From Orobanche coerulescens (Eukaryota; Streptophyta; Magnoliopsida; Lamiales; Orobanchaceae), in contig CM065806.1 in NCBI GenBank assembly GCA_033398695.1, forward strand, positions 40,387,001-40,451,000: DNA of 64,000 bases. The letters are read 5' to 3'. The notes under the pieces were generated by a model. That model saw only the letters and a program-made list of their open reading frames with translations. It had not been told where the DNA came from and did not search any database. Below are positions 32,620 to 44,418 of the stretch, piece after piece. Each line of letters starts with the position of its first letter. Position 1 is the stretch's first letter. The position numbers were made by a program, and so were the translations under genes.

Positions 32620-32680
32620 TCATCTCGTGTCGGCTTCCATCTTACAATTGAGATACTAAACAACCACGAAACAACAAATC

Positions 32681-32697
32681 CCGTGGCTCCGATACCA
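32681..32697 (-). promoter_or_regulatory. copia-2 primer-binding site, tRNA-iMet
   Basis: Element strand TGGTATCGGAGCCACGG, 3 bp from the LTR. The first 12 bases match the initiator tRNA-Met complement with one change. Confidence 0.9.
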
Positions 32698-32700
32698 CTT

Positions 32701-33644
32701 TGTTGGGAAAAACACGACTAACGTCACAACGAGAAATGCGGAAACCCTCGCTTGACAACTTCCCACTCTTCAATTGTAACTTTATGGTTACCGACGAGTA
32801 GAGGAAATCAATTACAACTCGATAATCAATACAAATGATATCCGAAAAACAATAAACACGAGACACAATATTTTAGCGTGGAAAACCCCTCAAGATGAGA
32901 GTAAAAAACCATGGGACCGAAGCCGCTTAAATCCAATATCACCAATACACAATGAACAATCGTCCCTAATACAAACTAGGGGTATATACCAATAATCTTC
33001 AAATAATTGGTAATAAACAATCTTCAAGTATTTGGAACACACAAAAACAACAAAATCGAGAAAAGAAAACACCGTAAATAGCTTACACAAAAAGCTAACG
33101 AAATACCCGAACTTCCGGAATCAAAACCCCAATCTACTCCGGTGAAAAGATTTGCCCAATAGCTACCAAGCCCTTGTCAAAATATCACGACGATCCGACC
33201 AATAAAACTCTGGGAAATTGAAGAAATGTATTTCTCTCTCTTGTTTCTCTCTATCTCTCTTTGTTTCTCTCTCAAAATGGTGGGTGATAATGTGATTGAA
33301 AGTTAAAGAAGCCCGCAAGATAACCTGCATAAAAAGGAAACCATTTGCAGAGTTGACCCGTGTGCCGCGGCCCGGGCCAAGTGTGCCGCGGCACACACTA
33401 AAAACTGCCCAGGTATGTCGCGCGGGGCCGCGGCCCGGATGGAGGGCGCCGCGGCCCAGAGTACAAGCGCTCGGCCAGCGTTTTCAGTGTATCGGCAGGG
33501 GCCGCGACCCGGCCGGTAGGGGCCGCGGCCCAGAGTACAGTCTCGGCCAAATTGTTCCAGCAAAATAAACAGGGGCTGCGGCTCGCCAGGGATGTTCCGC
33601 GGCCCGGGTACAGTCCAGCCTATGTTGTGGAAATGAATCCTACA
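32701..33644 (-). repeat. copia-2 5' LTR
   Basis: Partner of 24775-25702. It contains the GGCCGCGGCC cluster (33363-33609) and, in element orientation, a TTTTTATGC TATA-like stretch near 33325-33335 followed by a CT/GA-rich region. Confidence 0.94.
33363..33609. promoter_or_regulatory. GGCCGCGGCC palindrome cluster, copia-2 5' LTR
   Basis: Repeated GCCGCGGCCC, GGGGCCGCGGCCC and CCGCGGC variants with spacers of about 20-40 bp, placed 35-280 bp from the LTR start in element orientation and upstream of a TATA-like stretch. Same layout as 25439-25668. Confidence 0.75.
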
Positions 33645-33783
33645 ATTTTTAAAAGATGAACCATAATTTTTACATATAGAGAAACATGTTTAAATCTAAG
33701 TTTTTTTTTTTTTTTTGCAAATTACTAATCTTTTTTTTTTCAAGTATAAAGCAGGCTTGGGCTGGGTGATCTTCCTGCCGTTG
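33645..33783. other. Short host segment between copia-2 and element H
   Basis: It begins with the ATTTT duplication (33645-33649) and contains two T runs of about 10-16 bases near 33700-33740. No gene was seen. Confidence 0.7.
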
Positions 33784-35172
33784 TGTCACAGGGCACTTTC
33801 CATATTATTTGGAGTACCCGGGATTTCCCCGGACTTACAAAGGAATATGTTGGATAGTTGCCCTGCGACACGAATAAGGTTGGGGACGTGCGACAGTGGT
33901 CGGCGTCCGGAGTGTGTCCGTGCGCGAGCAGGACCTTTTGTCGTGGAGCAGAGGGCTTTAGGAGAAGAGTTTCGTGAAATTATTGTAATGGGGAGTTCTT
34001 TGGAGTGTTGGGAAGGTCTCCACCAAGTTTCACAGCTAGACGGTTCCGTTTGTGTAGCGAACGATGCGGAGGATGCTGCAGTGCAGTGGCATTGTAGTAG
34101 TTTCAGAATATTGCAGAAGCAATTCCTCACTCTTCGAGTATCGGATGGGGCTGAAACTTTGAGGACTTATATATAATGTCGTAAGATACTCTACGGTTCA
34201 AGAGGATAAGGATTTGGAGTTCAGATGAGGGAGTTACACCCGATGTGCTTCCTCGGCCAATCAATGTCTAGTGCACTTACAAGGCATTATTTTTCTAAGC
34301 CTATTATAGGGGGAGAGTCCTTAGATGGGCAATGGTTGGCAAGCGGCCAGTCTTCCTCGTGCTGTCGAGCACCAAACGTGCAATCTTCTTAGAGGTAATG
34401 GGGGCTTCTTGGAGCCAACTCTAAGCATTCGAAGTGTGCGAGGAGTTCCCGGGCGAGTTGGAAATCGTTAGGGCGGCGTAGGACATATGTGGTCTGCGTT
34501 GGGCTTAAGGTTGGTATGGAGGCTCTAGTGTGACCGGAGGGATGCCGTCGGCCATATAACACTTCCTCTATGTCGATTGGGCAATTGAAGCACTCACTTA
34601 AATCATACGCCTCGTGAGGTTACTCGTAAGCATTAGCTATCGGTTCCGGCTATGCTGCGGGGGATCGTTGGCTTGTACATGTGGTTGCGAGACAACACCA
34701 CATTGCGGATTAAAGGTAATATGTCGGTATGCGAAGTAGTCCCAAACATCTTGAGGGGAAAATATATATTGATGGCATGAATCTAAGCCAAGATCTAAAA
34801 GGTTGTCCGTCTCGGGTGAGGTACTCTCAAGGGCGCCAAGGTACTGCACCTAGGAAGTCCCGGGTGAGTGTTGAGCACGAGGAATTACACTTCGGGCATG
34901 TGAGTGACCCTTAGTGCCGTGTGCCATTGCGGGTTAAGCTTGAAGGGTATGAGATACCGGCCCTTAGTTGGTCGGAGGCAAAGGACAGGCGGGTGCCTAG
35001 CGTTTTACGCAGCACTATGGACTAGTGCATGATATCTCTAATGTTGGTATTCTATGAAATCTCGTTGATGGTAGCCGGACGGAGACTCAGAAGTCTCCTA
35101 GGCGCACGGGTGATTCGTGATCCGCTGCACAAATTCGACGGCCTGAACCTCAGTGAGCCGCACCCCGTGACA
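33784..35172 (+). repeat. Element H 5' LTR
   Basis: Starts TGTCACAGGGC and ends CCCCGTGACA. It is near-identical to the 3' LTR with scattered substitutions. The terminal TGTCAC/GTGACA are inverted. Confidence 0.93.
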
Positions 35173-35174
35173 AA

Positions 35175-35190
35175 TGGTATCGGAGCCTGG
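35175..35190 (+). promoter_or_regulatory. Element H primer-binding site, tRNA-iMet
   Basis: TGGTATCGGAGCCTGG, 2 bp after the LTR end. It matches the initiator tRNA-Met complement except one or two bases. Confidence 0.9.
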
Positions 35191-37408
35191 AATGTCGCAT
35201 CCAGGTTTAGCTGAGCACTGAGCGTTATTGAATATCTTGCTTCCCCTTGATAACCGGATACCAAAATTGTGCCGAATTTTTCTTATTAACCATTGTAGTG
35301 GCATTTCAGCGAAGGGCTTGCAGTGCGTTCTTACGTATTGTGGCAGAGTTGAGAATTAAGTTGGCAGTGGGACTTGAGCGAATGGTAGTACCTTGAGTTG
35401 GCTTTGCAATTGGGCGAATGGTAGTACCCTTGTTGTTTGGTTTCTGTCAGTGATGTTCGAAGGCTTTGTTCGGTGTGAGTTGTTGGCATTAGTGATTTCG
35501 GCGAATGGTAGTAACCGGGTTGCGAGGTGTTTAATGACTATTTTTTTTCTCTGCGAGTACGGTTGGCAGTTGGTTAATGTGAAGAGAACATTCTCATCGG
35601 TAAATTGCGGACGCGTGAGTAACGGTGTTGGTGTAATCTGATCAGAAACTTTATGTTGGCCTATTTTTGTGGGCTTATAAGACATCTTGATCTCCTAGAA
35701 GGAGAAATGCCGGTAAGCCTGGTGGTGTGCAGTAGCCACGTCTGCCAAGTTGCATCCATGTTTGCGTAGCGCCGCAGATTGAGAGGTGATTTGGGTTTGA
35801 GACCTATTTGGGCGAGAACTTCAGTGCGGGAATCCGTCACAGCACGTTCAGGTGCAAAACTTGGGCTGAATTTTAGGGCGCGCAAGCGTCATAGCACTTA
35901 AAGTGCATCGGTTACGTTGGTTACTTGAGATTTGAATTGTTACGCGCAAAGCGCTTTCGTACATGAGGTGCAATCGTAACACAGCCACCACGGAAGTTGC
36001 AAGAGTGGAGTGTTCAGTCTTCCTGGTTCGAGTCGGGCAGATATGAGAATGGACATGCTCCAAGTGTGGTGTTGCATGTCCCAGCAGTCTATGAGGGACA
36101 AGATATTTGGGTCTCGCCTCCAACATGAGTGGGGGAGGGCCAGACTCTCGAGACGAAATGGGCTGATTCGAGAATGATGATCCTTAAGGGGATTCCAAAG
36201 CATAGAGTATGGGCTCTGTGGTTGAGGGATTTTCTGAAAGAGACTGAGTTATATGGAGCATTGGGCTCCTTGGTTACCGAGGAGGTGTGTCCATCCTGGA
36301 CACACACATGAGTGATTCTGAGATGGCTGTTCTTGGAAGTGATTTAGAATCCAATTAATGAGACCTATTGGTCGAAGGATTTCTGATGGGAGCAAGCCGG
36401 ATGAGGTGTGCTCGTACGGAGTACACAATCATCCGTTGAGCAATAAGGCCAGAGGGCCAGGTTACGAGTTAGGCCAGAGGGCCTGGGTTTGTGTCATCGT
36501 CTGAGTCAGAGGACCAACGATACCAACCATTGAGTGTTCGTCACGCCAGGTCAGAGGGCCGGTGACGCGTTGTGCCGAGAGTTAGGCATCACCTTCGAGC
36601 GGGGGAGGGTGCATTGATCACGTGCATAGCCTTCAAGCTCCTAGCCGTAGAAGTGCGGTGGCCTGAGGGCCGAGAGTATAGTGATCTGTGTACAGCCGTA
36701 TAGGCCTCTTTCGACTTGTGCTAGAGGGCACTTGTCTTACAGAGTTTCATTTGGGTTTGGCCCGTCCTTGATAGAATTCGGAATCCATATTATGGGGTAT
36801 GGTTAGTAAAGATTTTTGAGAGGGCAGCCGCGGTGGTAGTTGAGCGGAGCGCAAGGCTCCTTTGGATGGGTTTTTGGTGTTAGTGAGCACTCTTAGAAGT
36901 GTCATGTACTCCAGATGTTCAGGCAAATCGACCCGGTTTAATTCGTAGAACTTGTCGCTAGTCTCGGACTTGACAGTGAGGGAGTAACTTAATTTGAGCT
37001 AGAGTGGCGATCTGACACCATCAGTTGGTTTTTAGTTATATCGAGGCATGGAGAGAATGATTCCTGCCAAGATTAGAGTGAGGGTGTGTGTTGAGAGCGG
37101 CAACATCCGAGAGGAGGGAGAGTTCATTGATCGCATGCACTGCATCCCACGAGCAATGAGTTCGAATGCGCGATGCGCAAGAGATGCCGAGTGAGCGGCC
37201 GGAAATTGCGATCACTGAGTTGCCGTGCAGGCGTTCCTCAACTTGGGCCACTTGATTGAACTAAAAGTGCTGTGCTGAAGCACAAGAGTTGATGATATGG
37301 AGGTAGAGTGTCGGGTTCGTTGCCCAAGTATTTTCATGATGAGATGGGCAGCGCATGTACATAGAGCAGGTCGTGTGTGCATGCGTTGACGAGGACGCCA
37401 ACGTATCG

Positions 37409-37420
37409 AGAGGGGGAGGA
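37409..37420 (+). promoter_or_regulatory. Element H polypurine tract
   Basis: AGAGGGGGAGGA directly before the 3' LTR start TGTCACAGGG. Confidence 0.9.
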
Positions 37421-38816
37421 TGTCACAGGGTGCTTTCCATATTATTTGGAGTACCCGGGATTGCCCCGGACTTACAAAGGATTATGTTGGATAGTTGCCC
37501 TGCTATACGAATAAGGTTGGGGACGTGCGACAGTGGTCGGCGTACGGAGTGTGTCCGTGCGCGAGCAGGACCTTGTGTCGTAGAGCAGAGGGCTTTAGGA
37601 GAAGATTTTCGTGAAATGCTTGTAATTAAGAGTTCCTTAGAGTGTTGGAAAGGTCTCCACCAAGTTTCACAGCTAGACGGTTCCGTTTGAGTAGCGAACA
37701 ATGCGAAGGATCAAGATGCTGCAGTGCAGTGGCATTGTAGTAGTTTCAGAATATTGCAGAAGCAATTCCTCACTCTTAGAGTATCGGATGGGGCTGAAAC
37801 TCTGACGACTTATAGATAATGTCGTAAGATACTCTACGGTTCAAGAGGATAAGGATTTGGAGTTCATATGAGGGAGTTACACCCGATGTGCTTCCTCGGC
37901 CAATCAATGTCTAGTGCAGTTACAAGGCATTATTTTTCTAAGCCTATTATAGGGGGAGAGTCCTTAGATGGACAATGGTGGGCAAGCGGCCAGTCTTCCT
38001 CGTGCTGTCGAGCACCAAGCGTGCAATCTTCCTAGAGGTAAGGGGGGCCTCTAGGGAGCCAACTCTAAGCATTCGAAGTGTGCGAGGAGTTCCCGAGCTA
38101 GTTGGAAATCGTTAGGGCGGCGTAGGACCTATATGGTCTGCGTTGGGCTTAAGGTTGGCACGGAGGCTCTAGTGTGACCGGAGGGATGCCGTCGGCCATA
38201 TAACACTTCCTCTATGTCGATTGGGCAATCGAAGCACTCACTTAAATCATACGCCTTGTGAGCTTACTCGTAAGCATTAGCTATCGGTTCCGGCTATGCT
38301 GCGGGGGATCGTTGGCTTGTACATGTGGTTGCGAGACAACACCACATTGCGGATTAAAGGTAATATGTCGGTATGCGAAGTAGTCCCAAACATCATGAGG
38401 GTAAAATATCTATTGATGGCATGAATCTAAGCCAAGATCTAAAAGGTTGTCCGTCTCGGATGAGGTACTCTCAAGGGCGCCAAGGTACTGCACCTAGGAA
38501 GTCCCGAGTGAGTGTCGAGCACGAGGAATTGCACTTCGGGCATGCGAGTGACTCTTAGTGACGTGTGCCATTGCGGGTTAAGCCTGAAGGATATGAGATA
38601 TCGGCCCTTAGTTGGTCGGAGACAAAGGACAGGCGGGTCCCTAGCGTTTTACGCAGCACAATGGACCAGTGCATGATATCTCAAATGTTGGTATTCTATG
38701 AAATCTCATTGATGGTAGCCGAACGGAGACTCGGAAGTCTCTTAGGCGCACGGGTGATTCGTGATCCGCTGCACGAATTCGACGGCCTGAACCTCAGTGA
38801 GCCGCACCCCGTGACA
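37421..38816 (+). repeat. Element H 3' LTR
   Basis: Partner of 33784-35172. It ends CCCCGTGACA, followed by GGTTG (compare CGTTG at 33779-33783). Confidence 0.93.
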
Positions 38817-40689
38817 GGTTGGCAGTTGGCAGGCACCGATATCATATGATTTTAATTGGAGAGGCCAATATTGTTTTGTTAAAGCTAAATTGTAATCTAT
38901 ATTTTGTTATGATTCTTTTGCTCGATATGGAGCTGGAAATTTCCTAGAAGTAACAATGAGCCTATCATGAGTTCCAAATCAAATTCATCTACCTCAAGTT
39001 TTAATGGGAAACGATTTTTTTTTTGTCCATTAATTTATTATTCTTATTTAACCAATTATCAATATTGCAAATTTATTGACACTAGTATATAGCCATCGAG
39101 TTCCGATGAAATTACTTCATGTTGTAATTTTATAAGTAAAACCTTAAAAAATAATTTAACATTTGGCTATAACTGTACGGAGTCATCCACCACGAATAAA
39201 CACAATGACGAACTGAGATGATAATGCAGGGATTCAGCCATCCAAACCCATTTGTAATTCAACTAGCCGTACCTATCTAAAATTCAATTAAGACAGAGTT
39301 TAGGAGTTATATACTCCTATCTGTCCCAAACTTAACTAAAATATAACTTTAAGTCTATTTATACCCGCTACTTATCCAAACCCGATAAAATTTATAAAAT
39401 TTAAATTATCAAATATTATTTATTTCAATAATTGGTTATCTTTCCCAACAAAAATCAAAATGGCAAGGTAAATATTATAAATAGATAATATAAATATCAA
39501 AAGATTTATAAAGTTACAATCATAAATTTGGAACATGAAACCTATTTAGAAATTATATACATGTACTCGTTCCAAATCCGAATAGTTCATTCTCGCCCCA
39601 AACTCATATAATTGTATCCGCTAAGTTGTTATCGGTCTTAACAAATACTTCAACATTACAAAGTAAATATTATGAATAATAGCATACATGACAAAAAGAT
39701 TAACAATTAATTTATGATTCGAACTTATACAATTTATTAAAGTCATTTAGAATTTTTATATATGTACTCATTCTAAATTCGAGTAAAAGTTAATTTTACT
39801 ACTCTTTCTCGTCTCAAAAGACATATAGTAATACTCACTAACTATCTAAATCTATTTCAATTTACGAAATATATAAATAATCAAATTCTAGTTGTATAAT
39901 AATTCGTTATCACTTATCCATTTCTATAAAAGTCAGAATATTACAAAGTAAAGATTAGTAATAAATAATAAATATTAAAATAGTAGTTTTCAAGTATAAA
40001 TTTAGAATTCTACAATCTACAAAATTTAGTTATAATATACCCTTACACGTCCCAAATCCGATTAAAATTCTATGTGGGTATTTCGATTAATGTTATATTT
40101 ATTTTTAATTCATAACTATACTTTCAATATGTTCCTATCTAATTATTTTGTATTTATTTTTTATTTCAAAATTAATTCTGTGTTAAAAATACTATAAATT
40201 AAATAACCATGGAAAACAATTAATTTATTTGACCAAAAAAAAAGATGACTAATACGACGTTAAATTTAATTTACCGTAATAACAATATTTAGACTAAGAT
40301 TATTTAGCTATTTATATCTTAAAATTAGCTTCAATATAAAAAAATTGATAAAAAAATTACTTAGCCAAACTTAAATTGGCAATGCAGTTCGAATAATATC
40401 GTTTATCAACTACTTCGCGAATTAAATCAAGGTGAGCAAATACACATTAATTTTAACTATTTATTTAGGTTCTCCAAGCATTTGATACTCATCACAAATC
40501 GATGTGGATTTAATTAGATAAATTAGAATAAAAAATTGAGAACATATCGAATATGAGAGAGATTAACGTGGTTCCCCAAATCTGCAATATTATTATATAT
40601 TTTAAATATTTATATAGAAATAGTGAGAGCTGAGTTAACCTGATAAATAAATAAAAAGAATATAAGAATAATTTTATGCATACATATAG
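38817..40689. other. AT-rich non-coding DNA
   Basis: About 1.9 kb, strongly AT-rich, without coding pattern. It holds a degenerate tandem repeat (39309-40060). It may be old host intergenic DNA. Confidence 0.6.
39309..40060. repeat. Degenerate tandem repeat, about 3 units of 200-270 bp
   Basis: Landmarks recur in the same order: TATACTCCTATCTGTCCCAAA / TGTACTCGTTCCAAATCCGA / TGTACTCATTCTAAATTCGA / ACCCTTACACGTCCCAAATC at 39309, 39560, 39765 and 40036. Each of the first three units ends with ATTACAAAGTAAATATTA-like and TATAAATTTGGAA-like stretches. The units are strongly diverged. Confidence 0.6.
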
Positions 40690-40692
40690 ATA

Positions 40693-41463
40693 TGGTTTGG
40701 AACTTGGAACATTGGCTCTTTGACGGTAAGACCGGCGGAAGTGGTGGAAGTTATGAAAAGGAGAAGGATTCACATTATGTGCCTACAAGAGACTAGATGG
40801 GTTGGGGAAAAAGCAAAGGTCTTGACTCTGTGGGGTTATAAACTATGGTATTCGGGAAAAGAGAGAGGAAAAAATGGAGTGGGTATCGTCATGGAAAAGG
40901 ACTTCATAGACGACGTGGTAGCGGTGGTTAGAAAGAGTGATAGGATTATGAGTATTAAGCTTGTGGTGGGGGATGAGATTCTAACTATCATAAGTGCTTA
41001 TACACCTCAAGTAGGATTGAGTGAATTGGTGAGAGAAGAATTTTGGCAGCACTTAGAGGAGGAGGTCGAACGAGTCCCTATTAGGGAGAAATTGATTATT
41101 GGTGGGGACCTCAATGGTCATGTGGGGATTGAACGAGACGGGTTCGAGAATGTTCATTGTGGTTTTGGTTTTTGGGATCAAAATGAAGCGGGATGTGGTA
41201 TATTAGATTTTGCGCAAGCATATGACTTGAGTATCATGAACACGTGGTTCGAAAAAAGGGAATCTCACTTGGTGACATATAGAAGTGGAGGAAATACAAG
41301 TCAAATTGACTTCTTTTTAGTGCAAAACGTGTGGAGAAAGAAGTACACATATTGCAAGGTGATACCCGGAGAGAGTACCGCGACTCATCGTAGACTTGTT
41401 GTACTTGATTTTCAAGGTAAGATGATTTATAAAAAAGAATCCGCAAGTGGACCCTTGAGTTAG
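40693..41463 (+). pseudogene. LINE endonuclease domain
   Basis: Endonuclease/exonuclease/phosphatase fold that nicks target DNA. Visible landmarks: WNIGSLT with the metal-binding Asn near 40705, CLQETRWVGEKAK with the catalytic Glu near 40785, IISAYTPQVG near 40990, IIGGDLNGHVG with Asp and Asn near 41098, SQIDFFLV near 41300 and the final THRRLVVLDF His near 41385. All expected catalytic positions look present. The frame closes at TAG 41461-41463. The RT part is in another frame. Confidence 0.88.
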
Positions 41464-43370
41464 ATGGTGGAAGGTTCAAAGTGAGAGTCGGCAAACTTTT
41501 GTGGATAAGGTTGTCGCTAGGTGTAATGATTTCGAGTGCGTGGAGATGGATGTAGATTCAACTTGCGCTATGTTGGAATATAACATTAAAGAAGCGGCAA
41601 AAGAAGTTTTTGCGGAATCTAAAGGACACAAGCCATCAGGTAAGGACACATCGTGGTGGAATGATGAGGTAAAGCAGGCGATAAAAACTAAACGTGAATG
41701 CTACAAGGCATTAGGAAAATGCCCGAGTGAGGAAAACTTTGAGAAATATAAGGAGTCTAAAAGAGAAGCCAAGAAAGCCGTTCCTAATGCTAGGGCGAAT
41801 ATTAGTACGAAATTAGATACTAAAGAAGGGGAAAGGGATATTTATAAATTTGCTCGTATTAGAGATAGGAGGAGACGAGATATTGGGAGAGTTAAATGTG
41901 TGAAGGATGTGGATCATAAGGTTTTAGTCGGAGATCAGGAGATAAGAGAGAGATGGAGGGAATACTTTGATATCCTATTTAATGGACAGCGTGAGGAAGA
42001 TATTGGGGATGTAATTATTGCTTCAAATTTGGTTAATCGGTATTTTATGCGACGAATTAAAAAGGGTGAAGTACGGATGGAATTAAAGAAAATGGGTTCG
42101 AAAAAGGTTGAAGGTCCAGATGGTATACCTATTGAGGGATGGAGGTGATTGGGAGAGAGGGGAATCGAATGGTTGACTATACAGTCTATACTTTTCAATA
42201 GGATTTGGAAATACAACAAGATGCCACTGGCATGGAGGAAAAGCACTTTAGTCCCTTTATATAAGAACAAAGGCGATGTCCAAGAGTGCTCTAATTTTCG
42301 GGGGATTAAGTTGATGAGTCATACCATGAAATTATGGGAACACGTGATTGAGCAACGTAATAGAAAATGTGTGGAGATATCAGAAAACCAATTTGGATTT
42401 ATGCCTGGGAGATCGACTGTGGAAGCAATATTTCTGATGTGACAGATGATGGGATAAGAAGAAAGACTTGCATATGTTTTTTATTAATTAGAGAAGGCTT
42501 ATGATAAGGTACCAAAAGAGATACTTTGGTAGGCATTATCCAAAAAAAGCGTGTCTAAGAAGTATATTTACATTATTAGAGATATGTATGAAAGAGCTAG
42601 TACAAGTGTACGTACTACCATGGGAAGGACTGAGGAATTTCCTATTATGATTGGGGTCCATCAAGGCTCGGCGCATAGTCCTTTCCTCTTTGCCATAGTA
42701 ATGGACGAATTGACAAGGTTAATTCAAGACGATATTACTTGGTGCATGATGTTTGCAGATGATATAGTATTGGTTGATGAAACGAAGGACGGAGTTGAAA
42801 GAAAGTTGGAACTCTGGAGAAATACGCTCGAAACTCATGGTTTTAGGCTGGGCGGAAGTAAGACTGAATATTTGGAGTGTAGCTTTAGTGGAAATTTAAC
42901 TAGAGAGGCGGGTACAATCACTTTTGATGGGAATGTTATACGAGGATCGGAGTTTTTTCGTTATCTTGGGTATATTCTTCAAAATGATGAATTAGACGGT
43001 GACGTGGCCCATAGAATTAAGGATGGATGGTTGAAATGGAATAGTGCAATAGGATTATTATGTGATCAAGGTGTACCTTACAAATTAAAGGGAAAATTTT
43101 ACCGAACAGCCATTAGGCCTGCACTTTTATATGGCACTGAATGCTGGGCTGTAAAGCATAGTCATGTGCATAAGATGAATGTGGCGAAAATGCGTATGCT
43201 AAGATGGATGTGTGGCCATAGGAGAAAGGATCGACTTAGAAATGATGTATTTAGGAAAGAAGTACGAGTGGCCCCTATAGAGGATTAGTTGTTGGAGAAT
43301 CGGTTAAGATGGTTCGGACATGTGAGACAAAGGCCGATTGGTGCACCAGTGCGGAGGCTCGAAGAATGAG
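41464..43370 (+). pseudogene. LINE reverse transcriptase and C-terminal region
   Basis: From about 41470 the frame reads RWWKVQSESRQTFVDKV, then SWWNDEVKQAIKTKRECYKAL and KKMGSKKVEGPDGIPIEGW. After a TGA (42146) come LAWRKSTLVPLYKNKGDVQE and NQFGFMPGRSTVEAIFLM. Between 42440 and 42534 are in-frame TGA, TAA, TAA and TAG, although LEKAYDKVPKEILW is still legible. Then VHQGSAHSPFLFAIVMDEL and the catalytic FADD (42752-42763). The end has KMRMLRWMCGHRRKDR and, past a TAG, NRLRWFGHVRQRP. Dead copy of an RTE-type RT. Confidence 0.9.
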
Positions 43371-43383
43371 GAGCGCATAGGCC

Positions 43384-43388
43384 GGTGA
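43384..43388. repeat. Putative target site of element D (GGTGA)
   Basis: The five bases before the D LTR start. The matching copy would lie right of the window, so the duplication is unconfirmed. Confidence 0.4.
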
Positions 43389-44418
43389 TGTAACAACCCC
43401 AGAGCCATCTGGGAATATTACAGCACTGTGGGCTCCGAGAAGAAACCCACAAGGCTAAAAGATATTTTTACAAACATTTAAAATACGCCTAAGCGTAGAT
43501 GACGGTAATATCTTTTAAAACATTTAAAGACTTCATGAAATCCATTAACAATACCGTCGAAAAACTCTCATTTGAAAGTACTACAATGCCAAAACGCCAA
43601 AGTTCAACAATTTCAAAAGTGTACTTTAAGCCATCACTTACAAGTACCGACAAGATAGTTTAAAAAATGATTTTTCAAGTAACATAAGTTACCTGATATC
43701 GAAAGTTCATTTAAAAATACTCGCGCGGCGGAAAAGACAAATAGTCAAAAATACTCTAACAGCGGAATACAATAACTAATCAGAGTACTCGATTCACAAA
43801 GACATGCCATAGCCAGTATCCTCCGAAAAGCTCATCTCTTCACAACCGCTACAAGCTTGATATTCCAAGAACCTAAAAACAAAGTCCACGACGGGGTCAG
43901 CCATAATACTCAACAACGATAACGATCACATCACATCAATAATTACATAACAATATAATACTGAGTAAGAATACTACCAATGTAATATTACCGCCATAAC
44001 TTTACCATTCGTGATAATCCTCATCAAAACAACCTCACCATATTCCACATCTCATATTTCTCAAAAACACACTGAATCGACACAAACATTAATACTGCAT
44101 CTCAGACAAAACCCAAGATTCTCAAAGCATCAACATAACTCACTAATAAGAAATATACCAACTTTGACCAATCCAGTCCATCAGATAACATCCTCAAATC
44201 TCAACACGATAATTAATTGTCCATCAAATGACAAGTAACAAGAAGGGAAATATGGAACATACCTCAAGATACGCAATGCCAAGACAATCATGTTAGTCTA
44301 ATCCGAGATCAGATCAATACACATACGGACATGGTCCTAACACAAGACCTACAAATGCATACTCATATGACAACGTCAATATGCTCACATTAATAACAAC
44401 AATGTATACTCAGTGGAA

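Larger units (their letters stand above)
24775..33644 (-). mobile_element. Ty1/copia retrotransposon copia-2 (Tork-like), full length with solo-LTR insertion
   Basis: LTRs of 928 and 944 bp (24775-25702, 32701-33644), ATTTT duplications, a tRNA-iMet-type primer site (32681-32697) and a polypurine tract (25703-25715) frame a minus-strand gag-protease-integrase-RT-RNase H order. A foreign solo LTR (28590-31514) splits the pol region. RT is open over 643 codons, but gag, integrase and RNase H carry frameshifts. Wording such as ELWHKRLGHISEKGM suggests the Tork (Tnt1-like) lineage. The LTRs differ at several percent of positions by eye, so it is not a very recent insertion. Confidence 0.94.
35173..37420 (+). 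other. Element H interior, non-coding with short repeated motifs
   Basis: About 2.2 kb without recognisable protein. A GCGAATGGTAGTA motif recurs three times at 35378-35513. Near 36447-36675 there are about five GGCC-AGAG-GGCC-like motifs (arms GGCC/GGCC), in spaced fashion. Confidence 0.8.
33784..38816 (+). mobile_element. Element H: second non-autonomous LTR retrotransposon family
   Basis: Direct LTRs of 1389 and 1396 bp (33784-35172, 37421-38816), both starting TGTCACAGGG and ending CGTGACA, flank a 2248-bp interior. A tRNA-iMet primer site (35175) and an AGGGGGAGGA tract (37411-37420) are at the right places. Flanking CGTTG/GGTTG match in four of five bases, an imperfect target duplication. 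No gag or pol wording in six frames. It is unrelated in sequence to the G/E, D and F families. Confidence 0.9.
40690..43388 (+). mobile_element. RTE-clade LINE, 5'-truncated, interrupted by element D
   Basis: One decayed open region encodes an apurinic-type endonuclease followed by reverse transcriptase, without LTRs. The wording matches plant RTE-type elements often annotated as craniofacial development protein 2-like. The left edge starts inside the endonuclease N-terminus (FGTWNIGSLT), so it is 5'-truncated as usual for LINEs. The right end is cut by element D at 43389, so the 3' tail and target duplication are not visible. Confidence 0.9.

Noticed and set aside
33715..34176. 153-codon + strand frame
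   Set aside because: It spans the edge of the H LTR, and the matching stretch in the other LTR is broken differently; no protein family recognised.
40720..41463. Host gene resembling craniofacial development protein 2
   Set aside because: The endonuclease is followed by an RTE-type reverse transcriptase in the same element and has stops; that annotation name is a common mislabel of LINEs.
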